Assembly (NCBI RefSeq): GCF_002155685.1
Contig: NZ_MUYK01000012.1
Location: 22,159-86,158, forward strand
Origin: Erythrobacter colymbi
GTDB taxonomy: Bacteria > Pseudomonadota > Alphaproteobacteria > Sphingomonadales > Sphingomonadaceae
DNA length: 64,000 bases
Direction: 5' to 3'
Each line of letters opens with the position of its first letter. The first letter of the stretch is position 1. The notes under the pieces are model-generated. The model was not told the origin of the DNA. It worked only from the letters and a program-made list of their open reading frames with translations, and searched no databases. This document shows positions 24,293-35,792 of the stretch, one piece after another. The position numbers and the translations under genes were made by a program.

Positions 24293-26383
24293 TCATTCGG
24301 CAGCGATCGCGTAAGCGCCGTCCTCGTTTTCGAGGAAGGCAGGCAGAGCATCGCTGTCCATGTCGCCGGGCTCTGCTTCGCAGGCTGGCGGCGTGCGGAG
24401 CGGCTCGGGCAGCCATTGGGCGTCCTCGAGCAGACGTTCGGCCTCGCGCGCCATGTCTGCCTTTTTGAGGTGATCGATCATGCCTGCGAACTGCTCGCCG
24501 CGCGCTTCGGTGACGTCGGCGAGAATCCGCGGCTTGGTGACGCTCCGGAAGTAGCCGTCGACGGTCGGTCGCCAGCCTGCGGCTACAGGATCAAGACCAA
24601 CGGCCCGCGCGAGGACGTGGCTATGGGCAAGACGGCGCTCGATGCTGTGCTTCGATACACGGCCATTGTCGTACTTGGGCACAATCTCGCACTGGGCATT
24701 CACGCTGCGCGAAGCACAATGAGCGAACAAGGCCGCCTGCTCGTCGCCGTTGAGGGCGAGCAACGCATCCCACAGATCAGCGTCTGACTCGGGAAGCCGC
24801 TCCTCCCAGTAACGGGCGCGCTCGGCGAGGCTGCGGGCAGGCGCGCTGTCACGCAGGCCGGAGGGCGGATTGGCGAAGCTCACGTCCTGTACAGTAAGCT
24901 GGAGGCAGCTTTCCCGGCTCGCGATATAGCAGGTCTGCAGAACCAGTGCATGCAGCACCGCCGCGAACGCGGTTGCCGGATTCTGCGCCAGCGCATCCTG
25001 CAAGGCGAGTGTGCGCCAGGCGGTCAGATCGGCAACGAGACGATCCGGCAGCGGCTTGAGCCCCTCGTCGGCTTCCTCGTCATCCTCGCCCCCAGTGCGG
25101 CCATCGTCATCCGTGCCGACAGGTCTGGCGCTGCCCGTGTCGCCGTCAACCGATACCAGCTCGTGCTCAGTGCCATCCGGTACCGGATCTGCTGCCTGCT
25201 CGTCTTCGGGACGGATATAGCCGCGTTCGACACATAGGGAGCCGTCGCGCTCGATCGAAACAAAGACGCCAGCGATTGCCACATCAGCGGGTTCGAAAAC
25301 CAGCGGTCGATCCGCGAGTTTGCCGATCTCAGCGTTGATGGCGTCGAGCCGGTCATAGACGTCCTGCGGCACATCATGCTCGTCCGCCCATTGCGCTTCG
25401 ATCTCGTCCGATTCCCCTTGCAGCGCGACAAAGCGGGCTTGCTCAGCCTCGGTCATGGCGACTTCGGTCCCGCTGATTTCGCGATGGCCGTTGGTGACCG
25501 CCCAAGGCATGTCGACGGCCGTCGCCACCCACTTCCAGCCTTCGGCGGCGATGTCTTCCCCCGCCCGGCGCAGCTTGTCCGCAACGAGCGTGTCGAGCAA
25601 TCCGGGGTCGGTCAGCCACCCTCCATCGTCGTCCTCGAACAGGTCGCGCATGACCCCGCCACCGGCAGCGACATAGGCGTCGATAGTGACGAAGCGGACA
25701 CGCTTGTCGGCAACCCGCACGCTGTTTTCGGTGAGGCGCTGCCGAATATAGGCCGCCGACTTGTTGTAGCTATGGGCCAGCATCTCCCACACCTGCTCCT
25801 GGCGGGCATGGTCGTCCGACACGGTGAACGCCATCAACTGTTCGAGGGTCATGCCGTCATCGGCATAGATTTCGCACAGACGCGGCGAGACCGATGCCAG
25901 TTTGAGGCGCTGGCGCACCACGGCGGGCGTCACGCCGAAGTGGGCGGCGATGTCCTCGGCCGCGCTGCCTTTATCGACCATGGCCTGCATGGCGCGAAAC
26001 TGGTCGAGGGGATGGAGCTGCTCGCGCACCGCATTCTCCGCATAGCTGTCCTCCTCGGCAGATATGTCGGTAGTGGCCGCCTTGACGATGCAGGGTACGA
26101 GAGCGGTGCTTGCCAACCGCCTTTGCTTCACCAGCAGTTCGAGCGCACGGTAACGCCGGCCGCCGGCCGGAACCTCGAACATGCCGGTTTCGGCACCATT
26201 CCCGTCCAGAACAGGCCGGACATTGAGGCTTTGCAGAAGAGTGCGCCGGGCGATGTCTTCGGCAAGCTCGGGAATGGATACCCCCGCCTTGATCCGGCGG
26301 ACGTTGGACTGGGACAGGACCAGCTTGTCGAACGGGATGTCGCGCGACGGGCTGAGGGTGATTTTCGCAGGCTGTTTGCCCAT
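24293..26383 (-). CDS. parB: ParB/RepB/Spo0J family protein of the ICE backbone
   Basis: The 696-residue product has a ParB N-terminal domain: IPFDKLVLSQSNVRRI (about 16-31), VPAGGRRYRALELL (about 71-84; the G-E-R-R box has G-G-R-R here) and SYAENAVREQLHPLDQFRAM, followed by a helix-turn-helix (AAEDIAAHFGVTPAVVRQRLKLA, about 138-160). The long C-terminal part is acidic in the middle (DDDGRTGGEDDEEADEG) and has no clear domain. Such long ParB proteins are found on ICEs and plasmids of alphaproteobacteria. No parA is in the window. ATG at 26383 follows GGAGA. It is transcribed after ardC. Confidence 0.9.
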   Translation of the reverse strand: MGKQPAKITLSPSRDIPFDKLVLSQSNVRRIKAGVSIPELAEDIARRTLLQSLNVRPVLDGNGAETGMFEVPAGGRRYRALELLVKQRRLASTALVPCIVKAATTDISAEEDSYAENAVREQLHPLDQFRAMQAMVDKGSAAEDIAAHFGVTPAVVRQRLKLASVSPRLCEIYADDGMTLEQLMAFTVSDDHARQEQVWEMLAHSYNKSAAYIRQRLTENSVRVADKRVRFVTIDAYVAAGGGVMRDLFEDDDGGWLTDPGLLDTLVADKLRRAGEDIAAEGWKWVATAVDMPWAVTNGHREISGTEVAMTEAEQARFVALQGESDEIEAQWADEHDVPQDVYDRLDAINAEIGKLADRPLVFEPADVAIAGVFVSIERDGSLCVERGYIRPEDEQAADPVPDGTEHELVSVDGDTGSARPVGTDDDGRTGGEDDEEADEGLKPLPDRLVADLTAWRTLALQDALAQNPATAFAAVLHALVLQTCYIASRESCLQLTVQDVSFANPPSGLRDSAPARSLAERARYWEERLPESDADLWDALLALNGDEQAALFAHCASRSVNAQCEIVPKYDNGRVSKHSIERRLAHSHVLARAVGLDPVAAGWRPTVDGYFRSVTKPRILADVTEARGEQFAGMIDHLKKADMAREAERLLEDAQWLPEPLRTPPACEAEPGDMDSDALPAFLENEDGAYAIAAE

Positions 26384-26502
26384 GTGGTTTCTCCATGACA
26401 GGCCGCCGCGAGACTCTCTCCCGGCTCCCGGGCCCATCACGAATTTCCCGGCCCTCCTCTTCCTCTGGCCCGCCGCGAGCGGGGCCGTGCGCAGCCGCGG
26501 GG

Positions 26503-27492
26503 TCACGCCACCGCCCTCGAGGTGGGAGCACCTCCCGCATCAGGCTCGTCTGGCTCCCCGGGATCGTTGGCGGCTTTTCCGCTCGCAGCCGACGGGCCAT
26601 GCTCGAGCAAGTAGTTGGCCGCCTTTGATGCGGCGCTGGCGGCACGGAGAATGGCGCGATTGTCCTCACGGATAATCTCGAGCCACGACCCGATATAGTC
26701 AGCGTGACGGACGGTCGGGGTGATCCCCAGCGCGGCGCAGACAAAGGCACCGGTCATCTCCGCGACCAACTCCTCGCGCCCATAGTCCTTCGATCCGAAT
26801 GCACCAGTCTGGTCACGATCAAGGCGGCTGCGATGCCCGGTCCAGTGCCCCAGCTCGTGAAAGGCTGTGCGATGCCAATTGACGGGGTCGTGAAAATCGT
26901 CCGGCCGGGGCACGGCCACGAAATCGTGTGCCGGGCTGTAATAGGCCGATGCGCCACCGATCCGGAAATCGGCACCCGTTGCGCGGATCAGAGCATCCGC
27001 CTGCGGCAAGATCAGACCAGCAGGTACGGGCGGTGGCGGGACACAGACATGTTCGGGCAGTCCTTCGCATTGATCGACCGAAAACACCGTGAAGGTACGC
27101 AGGAACGGGATACCCCCGACCGGATCGCGCCCCTCGGTGGCGGCTCGGCGTTGCTCTTCGCCGGGCACGAACCGGCGCGTGTAGATGATGGGTACGCCGT
27201 GCTCGCCGCGCCGTACCGTACCGCCGAGCATCGATGCTTGCCGGAAAGTGAGAAAGGCGTGGCCCGAATATCCGTTGGAGACGATCGCATCCCACAAAGT
27301 CAGGATATTGATACCGCTGTAGGCCCGCTGGCTGACGGCATTGTGCGGCATGCCGACGCCCGTCTGGGCACTGGTCCACGGCTGGACCCAAGGCACTCGA
27401 CCAGCTTCGAGGTCGGCAATGATCCGGTCGGTGATCTGTTGGTAGAGGTTGGCGCGTCCGTTGGGCGAGCGCGGTTTGGTTCGAGATGCCAT
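26503..27492 (-). CDS. ardC: ArdC-like anti-restriction protein
   Basis: The 329-residue product has the ArdC layout. The N-terminal ssDNA-binding domain (YQQITDRIIADLEAGRVPWVQPW, about 18-40; RAYSGINILTLW; FLTFRQASMLGGTVRRGEHG) is followed by a zinc metalloprotease-like domain with HELGHWTGH (H-E-x-x-H, about residues 217-225) and the downstream acidic ELVAEM. ArdC proteins coat incoming plasmid ssDNA and protect against restriction. ATG at 27492 is chosen; GGAG lies nine bases upstream. It precedes the parB gene on the same strand and lies right beside the CBASS operon terminator. Confidence 0.9.
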   Translation of the reverse strand: MASRTKPRSPNGRANLYQQITDRIIADLEAGRVPWVQPWTSAQTGVGMPHNAVSQRAYSGINILTLWDAIVSNGYSGHAFLTFRQASMLGGTVRRGEHGVPIIYTRRFVPGEEQRRAATEGRDPVGGIPFLRTFTVFSVDQCEGLPEHVCVPPPPVPAGLILPQADALIRATGADFRIGGASAYYSPAHDFVAVPRPDDFHDPVNWHRTAFHELGHWTGHRSRLDRDQTGAFGSKDYGREELVAEMTGAFVCAALGITPTVRHADYIGSWLEIIREDNRAILRAASAASKAANYLLEHGPSAASGKAANDPGEPDEPDAGGAPTSRAVA

Positions 27493-27586
27493 CGCATGAA
27501 GCTCCGCGACGGACCGCGACAAGCCTCTCTCGCCGCTCTTCATCCGTCACGGACTGATGGAGGCACTCTCACTCTGGCGGGGCGTT

Positions 27587-27604
27587 GCGGGGCAGCCGCC
27601 CCGC
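27587..27604. terminator. Hairpin between CBASS operon and ardC
   Basis: GCGGGGC (27587-27593) pairs with GCCCCGC (27598-27604) around a 4-base loop. It lies 64 bases past the stop of the E2 gene and before ardC, both on the minus strand, so it likely reduces readthrough from the CBASS operon into the backbone. No T-tract is seen. Confidence 0.5.
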
Positions 27605-27667
27605 TCGAAGGGGTCCGTCAAGACCGGAACGGGCATGGCGGCAGGGGAAGGCCTTCCCCAACGCTCG

Positions 27668-28342
27668 CTAGAAGCCTGCCTTGAACAACTCGCCTTTGCG
27701 GGGCTGCAATCGTACCAGCATGGCGCGCGCAAGATGCGGCGGAATGCGGTGATGCATCGACCACAGGTCGGTATCGTGGCAGTCGCGCAGGCGCCTGGTG
27801 CTGCCGCAGGGACAGGGCCAATGCCCCCTCGGCCGCGGCAGTCTCAATATCCGCAGGTAATAGAGAATGTCCTTGCGCCGGTTCGCAATGCCAAGCGCAT
27901 CGGCATAGGCCTCCTCCATACCCTCCATCCCATGCGCTCGTTCACCGAATGGCCAGCTGCCGGTCTTCTCAAACCAGAACTGACCCAGAAAATACTCGCG
28001 CAGAGGTCCGCCGAGATAGGCCGCAATGCCGGTGTCGGCTGCTGTCGCCAACCAGTTTTCCCAGACCGTCACGCAGCAATCGCCATCACCGTTGATGTGG
28101 TGATCGGGGTCGCGCTTGATGCGCCCGCCGGTCTCGAACACGCGCGGTTCGATGCGCGGATAGGCATGGGTCAGCTCGATTCTGACAGCGTAGCGCGCCA
28201 GTGGACCTGCCGGATCACATACGGCACTGCCGGCTGTGACGACGAACGTCCCTTCAACGACGATCTTGCCGTCTATCTCCGTTGCCCGGAGACCGGGCTG
28301 TTCAAACGCGATCGCGGCTTGAACCTCGAGCAAAGTGAGCAA
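27668..28342 (-). CDS. CBASS E2-like conjugating protein fused to SEC-C motif
   Basis: The product has a bacterial E2-like domain: YAVRIELTHAYPRIEPRVFETGG (the E2 beta meander), then DHHINGDGDCCVTVWENW, where HHIN replaces H-P-N and one of the two Cys is the likely catalytic residue. LREYFLGQFWF follows. The C-terminus has PCPCGSTRRLRDCH, a SEC-C zinc-binding motif. In type II-short CBASS an E2 alone conjugates the CD-NTase and raises its activity. TTG at 28342 is my start: it has GAGG upstream and avoids the 125-base overlap that the ATG at 28477 would give. It is the last gene of the operon. The SEC-C fusion is unusual as far as I know. Confidence 0.8.
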   Translation of the reverse strand: MLTLLEVQAAIAFEQPGLRATEIDGKIVVEGTFVVTAGSAVCDPAGPLARYAVRIELTHAYPRIEPRVFETGGRIKRDPDHHINGDGDCCVTVWENWLATAADTGIAAYLGGPLREYFLGQFWFEKTGSWPFGERAHGMEGMEEAYADALGIANRRKDILYYLRILRLPRPRGHWPCPCGSTRRLRDCHDTDLWSMHHRIPPHLARAMLVRLQPRKGELFKAGF

Positions 28343-28352
28343 AGTGGCCGCC

Positions 28353-29603
28353 TCAGCGCACCCAGGGGCGGGACTGGGATCCGCTGCTCTGGATTGCGTC
28401 AACCGCGTGGCGGGCACGCTCGAGTTCGGCATCATGGCCGCCCCCGAGAAGCAGGGCAGGAGCCCCGATGGCACCATCGTCCGGCATAACGCTGTTGAGC
28501 GCGCGCTTTACCAGGGCGGGACCAAGCCGCCGCTCCAGTTCGTCCGGAATGGTATCGTAGGGGCTGGCGCGCAGATACTGCGCGAAATCCTGCCGGGCCT
28601 GTGCGAGCCAGCGGAAGAAGTTGTCGCGCTTGCACGGCTCTTCCGGCCATTTGTCGGCAAAGTTCTCGGCCGGATTAACGGGGTTGGAGACCCAGGCAAT
28701 GCCGTCACGCTCCTCGATGTAACGATCCATGTTCATCAAGATGGACTGCAGCGCTGCCGACAGCGAGGCTTCCTCGTTATAGGCATGGGCAGCCAGGGTC
28801 GTGATGATGATCGAGATCGGCTTGTGTTCGCCGTCTTCGGCAAACATGCAGTCGCGGTGACGCTTGAGAAGCTGGATGGCCTGCTGAAGCGGCGTGCGCA
28901 CCTTGTAGTCGGGAATCTCGCCGACGCTGGCGGAGATGCGCTCGCGTTCTGCGAACGACCGCTTGGCCTCGGTCAGCCGCACCCGCATCCGGCTCCGGAA
29001 CCAGGCGGCGTAGCCGTAAGGATTGCTCTGCAGCCAGTCGTCCGAGATCACCGCATAGTCGCTGCGCTGGTTGTCGGTAATCGCGATCGCGTGGCCACTG
29101 AGATCGCCGTCAGCGGCGAGGATGCCAAAGCCCTTGGCCCGCAATTGCGCCTGATAGCGCTGCGCATCGGGCAAGGCCGGCAAGACATCCATGTGGAACT
29201 GCGCGCCCTCGGCATAATTCAGGGTCCAGCAACGACGACGCTCTTCCGGGTGCGCCATGTTCCGAGCGCGCGCATACAAGGCAACCTCATGCCCCACAGC
29301 GTCCTTAAGCTGCTTCTGCGTGAGCGCGGCTTTCGATCCGTTGACCCGGCAGACAAGATCGACGTCATACTCATCGGCATCAGTCAGCGGGCGCGTGACG
29401 GTCCCCAAAAGAAACGAGCCGTGCGGCGAAATGGCAGGATCGAGATCGGCCAGCGTGGATTCCGGGCGGTCGAGCCAGCCGCCCAGCGCTTCATAGCGCT
29501 GCCTGGCTTCTTCGAACTTGCCGGGCGGGATATCCAGCGCAGCTGCGATGGCTTCAAGAATATCATCGTGCGACCCGGCCAGCCGCTTGTCGTGAACAGT
29601 CAT
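28353..29603 (-). CDS. CBASS CD-NTase (cyclic oligonucleotide synthase)
   Basis: The 416-residue protein has the nucleotidyltransferase core of CD-NTases: GSFLLGTVTRPL (G-S motif, about 62-73), DEYDVDLVCRV (D-x-D metal site, about 77-87) and FHMDVLPAL (third Asp, about 136-144). The C-terminal half is the helical domain (TPLQQAIQLLKRHRD; ISIIITTLAAHAY; WLAQARQDFAQYL). It would make the second messenger that activates the patatin effector. The C-terminus ends S-R-P-W-V-R, without the terminal Gly expected of a CD-NTase that is conjugated by an E2. Its start overlaps the stop of the patatin gene (TGATG). Confidence 0.9.
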   Translation of the reverse strand: MTVHDKRLAGSHDDILEAIAAALDIPPGKFEEARQRYEALGGWLDRPESTLADLDPAISPHGSFLLGTVTRPLTDADEYDVDLVCRVNGSKAALTQKQLKDAVGHEVALYARARNMAHPEERRRCWTLNYAEGAQFHMDVLPALPDAQRYQAQLRAKGFGILAADGDLSGHAIAITDNQRSDYAVISDDWLQSNPYGYAAWFRSRMRVRLTEAKRSFAERERISASVGEIPDYKVRTPLQQAIQLLKRHRDCMFAEDGEHKPISIIITTLAAHAYNEEASLSAALQSILMNMDRYIEERDGIAWVSNPVNPAENFADKWPEEPCKRDNFFRWLAQARQDFAQYLRASPYDTIPDELERRLGPALVKRALNSVMPDDGAIGAPALLLGGGHDAELERARHAVDAIQSSGSQSRPWVR

Positions 29604-30574
29604 CAGGGCACCTTATGGCAGGGGGTGAACTCCTCGGCGGGCGTGCCGAAGAAATGGGGATGCAGGATCGGCTTCTGGACGCGGGCTTCGGCGAAGGCGC
29701 GGTCCTTGAGGCTGCGAATGCGGCGGGTGTCATCGAGTGAATAGAAGCCATCCGGAACCGGCTGGCTGACCCGGAAGACGGCGCGACGCTCATGTTCATC
29801 GCCCGTCAGGATCTTGGCGATGCCGAGCGAACCGTGTGACTGGCCGGCCATGAAAATGCCGGATAGCTGCGGTGCGATCCGGGCCGCGCCGTAGGCTGTC
29901 CGCAGCCTTTTGATGTCATCGAGGCAGCCAACGCTCAGGACGTTCAGCTGATCGGCGGGCCAGCCGAGCGTGCCAATGGCCTCAACGACAGCAAGCCCGG
30001 CAGGGTTGTTGGCCCAAAGACCACCATCGACCAGTCCGACGTCGTTGGCGGTCACATGCTGGGCAAAATAGGTCGGTGCTGCCGCCGTCGCCATGGCTGC
30101 ATCGATTGCCAGTTCGCGGTAATCGGTCCGCAAGCGAGGGTGATGCGCGGTTTTGAAGACATAGACGCCCTGGGTTTGTGGATGCCATGCCGGGATCACC
30201 AGCCGGGTCCGGGCCTCGCCCAGCAACCGTTCGCCAAGAACGCCATGCAAGGCATTGCGCAGCGGCTCGGCGCTGTACTTAGGCCCCCAGAAGGCCCAGC
30301 GACCTTTCCGCAGATGGCGCTCAAGCCAGCCCAGAAAGCCCTTCCGGCTCTGCGAGAAGATGGCCGGGCCCTCCTCTTCGTAGAGGCGCAGAATGTCGGC
30401 TGCGCGCAGGCCGAGAGCGAGACCGATGGCGATGATCCCGCCCGTCGATGTTCCCGCGATCAAGTCGAAGTAGCGCCCGATCGGCTGTTCGAGATCCTGC
30501 TCAAGATTGGCGAGGAAGGCCGCCGGGAAAGTTCCCCGGATGCCGCCCCCATCGATGGTCAGGATGCGCTTCAC
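29603..30574 (-). CDS. capV: CBASS effector: patatin-like phospholipase (CapV)
   Basis: The 323-residue product is a patatin phospholipase. ILTIDGGGIRG has the oxyanion G-G-G-x-R-G (about 4-14), IAGTSTGGIIA the nucleophile Ser in G-x-S-x-G (about 39-49), and VDGGLWANNPAG the catalytic D-G-G (about 181-192). In CBASS this effector is turned on by the cyclic nucleotide and degrades inner-membrane phospholipids, killing the infected cell. It is 18 bases after a DUF2188 gene and is directly coupled to the CD-NTase gene. The conserved catalytic residues are all intact. Confidence 0.93.
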   Translation of the reverse strand: MKRILTIDGGGIRGTFPAAFLANLEQDLEQPIGRYFDLIAGTSTGGIIAIGLALGLRAADILRLYEEEGPAIFSQSRKGFLGWLERHLRKGRWAFWGPKYSAEPLRNALHGVLGERLLGEARTRLVIPAWHPQTQGVYVFKTAHHPRLRTDYRELAIDAAMATAAAPTYFAQHVTANDVGLVDGGLWANNPAGLAVVEAIGTLGWPADQLNVLSVGCLDDIKRLRTAYGAARIAPQLSGIFMAGQSHGSLGIAKILTGDEHERRAVFRVSQPVPDGFYSLDDTRRIRSLKDRAFAEARVQKPILHPHFFGTPAEEFTPCHKVP

Positions 30575-30592
30575 CGCCGACTGCTCCTGCGC

Positions 30593-30829
30593 TCAGTGCT
30601 TCTTGTCGCGCGGCGGCATCGGGTCGTTGCCCGGCGCGACCGTATCCGAATCGCGCCAGCGGCCGTCACGCCCCTGGATACGGACTTCGCCGCCCCCCAG
30701 GTTGCGCACCGTCTGCTTGGCGGCCTGCTCTGCGGAACGCTGGGTCGAATGCACGCTGCTGGCGCGCTGCGCGCCCGCCGCCTTCACGGCCCATCCGTTC
30801 GGGTGCTTCGTCACATATCGGTCTGCCAT
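30593..30829 (-). CDS. DUF2188 domain protein, first gene of the CBASS operon
   Basis: The 78-residue product matches DUF2188: RYVTKHPNGWAVKAAGAQRASS, then TQRSAEQAAKQTVRNLGGGEVRIQGRDGRWRDSDT. This small domain is typically fused to or next to phage-defence and stress genes; its role is unknown. ATG at 30829 has AAGGAG upstream. It is the first gene downstream of the operator region shared with the WYL regulator, and its mRNA runs into capV after 18 bases. It may be an accessory or inhibitory part of this CBASS. Confidence 0.85.
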   Translation of the reverse strand: MADRYVTKHPNGWAVKAAGAQRASSVHSTQRSAEQAAKQTVRNLGGGEVRIQGRDGRWRDSDTVAPGNDPMPPRDKKH

Positions 30830-30861
30830 TACCTCACTCCTTGACTCGACTCACGTTAACC

Positions 30862-30910
30862 GCATATAAACTATTCTCATTGAACGTCAAGGTTCGCATA
30901 GTTTCTATGC
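30862..30910. promoter_or_regulatory. Divergent promoter with two matching palindromic operators
   Basis: GCATAG-TTT-CTATGC (30896-30910) is a perfect palindrome. A second copy, GAATAGTTTATATGC on the minus strand (30876-30862), matches it at 13 of 15 positions. A minus-strand promoter with TTGACG (30890-30885) and TATATG (30868-30863, 16-base spacer) lies between them; the second operator overlaps its -10 box. The first operator is 18 bases before the start of the WYL gene. The layout fits repression of both directions by the WYL protein. Confidence 0.72.
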
Positions 30911-30928
30911 TGATGGAGAGTCGCCAAG

Positions 30929-31792
30929 GTGCGCTGGGGTGTCGAGCAACGACTGGAGTTTATCGAGTTCCGCCTGTTCTGGGAGGGCACGATCAACCGC
31001 GCCGATATCATCGAATGCTTCGGTGTCTCGACGCCGCAGGCCTCGAAGGATCTGTCGCTTTATCAGGCGCGTGCGCCAGGCAACATGCTCTACGACGCAA
31101 GCGCCAAGCGCTACGTGGCGGCAGAGGCATTTGTGCTGCGGTTTCTCGATCCTGACCCGTACAAGTATCTCTCGCAGCTCAGGGCCGTTGCCGAGGGGAT
31201 GTTGCCGGCAAGCGAGTCATGGATCGCAGCGATGCCGAGCGCTGACGTCGCGCTCACGCCCAAGCGCGAAATCGACATCGCTATCCTGCGACGGGTTCTC
31301 GAAGCGGTACGGGAGAACCAGTCGATCGACGTATTCTATCAGTCCATGAACAGCGCCCGGCCCGACCCGATCTGGCGGCGGATGACACCGCACGCGTTCG
31401 GGTACGATGGTTTTCGCTGGCACGTGCGAGGGTTTTGTCACGTCGAGAACAAGTTCAAGGACTTCCTGCTTCCCCGGATCCTGGAGGTTGGCGGGAAAGG
31501 TGAGCCGGGCCAATCTGGCGAACATGACTGGCTCTGGAACAACTATTTCGATGTGATTGTCGGTCCACACCCGGAGCTGACCGAAAGTCAGAAGCGAGTT
31601 GTCGCCAAGGACTACGGCCTCGAAGTCGACACAACGGTGCTTTCCGTGCGCTATGCGATGCTATTTTATGTATTGAAAAGGCTCGGTTTGCTTGATGATG
31701 CCGCAAAGCGCAGTGCGCGAAGCCAGCATATCGTCAATGTGAACCGCAAGGAAACGCTGGTCGCGCTCGAACGCGCCGAGTTCCAGCTTTAG
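30929..31792 (+). CDS. WYL-domain transcription factor (CapW/BrxR-like)
   Basis: The 287-residue protein has a winged helix (RLEFIEFRLFWEGTINRADIIECFGVSTPQASKDLSLY, residues about 8-45), a WYL domain (IDVFYQSMNSARPDPIWRRMTPHAFGYDGFRWHVRGFC, about 132-169) and a C-terminal WCX extension. That is the layout of CapW and BrxR, repressors that guard CBASS and BREX operons and are thought to release DNA upon a nucleic-acid signal. GTG at 30929 has GGAG upstream. It is divergent from CBASS and is followed after 20 bases by the helicase-methylase-ATPase operon, so it can control both. Confidence 0.9.
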   Translation: MRWGVEQRLEFIEFRLFWEGTINRADIIECFGVSTPQASKDLSLYQARAPGNMLYDASAKRYVAAEAFVLRFLDPDPYKYLSQLRAVAEGMLPASESWIAAMPSADVALTPKREIDIAILRRVLEAVRENQSIDVFYQSMNSARPDPIWRRMTPHAFGYDGFRWHVRGFCHVENKFKDFLLPRILEVGGKGEPGQSGEHDWLWNNYFDVIVGPHPELTESQKRVVAKDYGLEVDTTVLSVRYAMLFYVLKRLGLLDDAAKRSARSQHIVNVNRKETLVALERAEFQL

Positions 31793-31812
31793 GACGTGGA
31801 CAGGGGACGGTA

Positions 31813-35318
<3,506 letters not shown>

Positions 35319-35322
<4 letters not shown>

Positions 35323-35792
35323 TTTCAGAAAATCATCGAGAAAATGAACAGCTCGACTACAGTTCTATAGCAAATAAGTCTGTAGTTTACTCGTTTTTCA
35401 GTAAGTGGGAATCTCTTCTCCGCTCGGGAAAAGTTAAGTTATTTTTCAGAAAACGCTGCCCCGCGCATTTACCACCGCGCGTTTATTTTTACATAGGATC
35501 ACCAAAAAAGCAGTTGATCGGTAGCGCCGCAGTGACTCGCATTGATCGAATATCAAAGGATGACGCACTGTCGTTAGCTCATCATGGATGCATATCGGGT
35601 GATGAACTTTCAGACTATATCGGAATGAGTAAATCTGTCGCGGCCTTGTGGATCGACGACTTGGATTTTTTTCGCCATCCGCTGTCAGCAAATCAGATCA
35701 TGGATGAAATAGGTTTGTCTCCTCCGCAAAATTTCCAAAAAATCTCGACCGAATCCGAAATCCTAATCAGAAAGCTGATCGATGCCGCGTAA
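35319..35792 (+). CDS. PUA/ASCH-like domain protein within the HMA operon
   Basis: The 157-residue product shows an ASCH/PUA-like layout: VVYSFFSKWESLLRSGKVKLFFRKRCP (about 22-48), then PRVYFYIGSPKKQLIGSAAVTRID (about 53-76), ISGDELSDYIGMSKSVAALWIDD and FRHPLSANQIM. Such barrels read RNA or modified bases. The gene is much lower in GC than the helicase gene: in 60-base lines I count 26 G+C at 35401-35460 against 41 at 34861-34920. It overlaps the helicase gene by four bases and the methylase gene by 11, so it is translated with them. The family call is from pattern, not search. Confidence 0.7.

Noticed and set aside
25376..26398. Long plus-strand frame opposite parB
   Set aside because: It is a GC-rich shadow frame of the ParB gene, without domains or a ribosome site.
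28331..28350. Short tandem repeat CAAAGTGAG/CAAAGTGG at the CD-NTase/E2 junction
   Set aside because: It has only two imperfect units inside coding DNA and encodes Leu-Leu-Thr-Leu; nothing suggests function.
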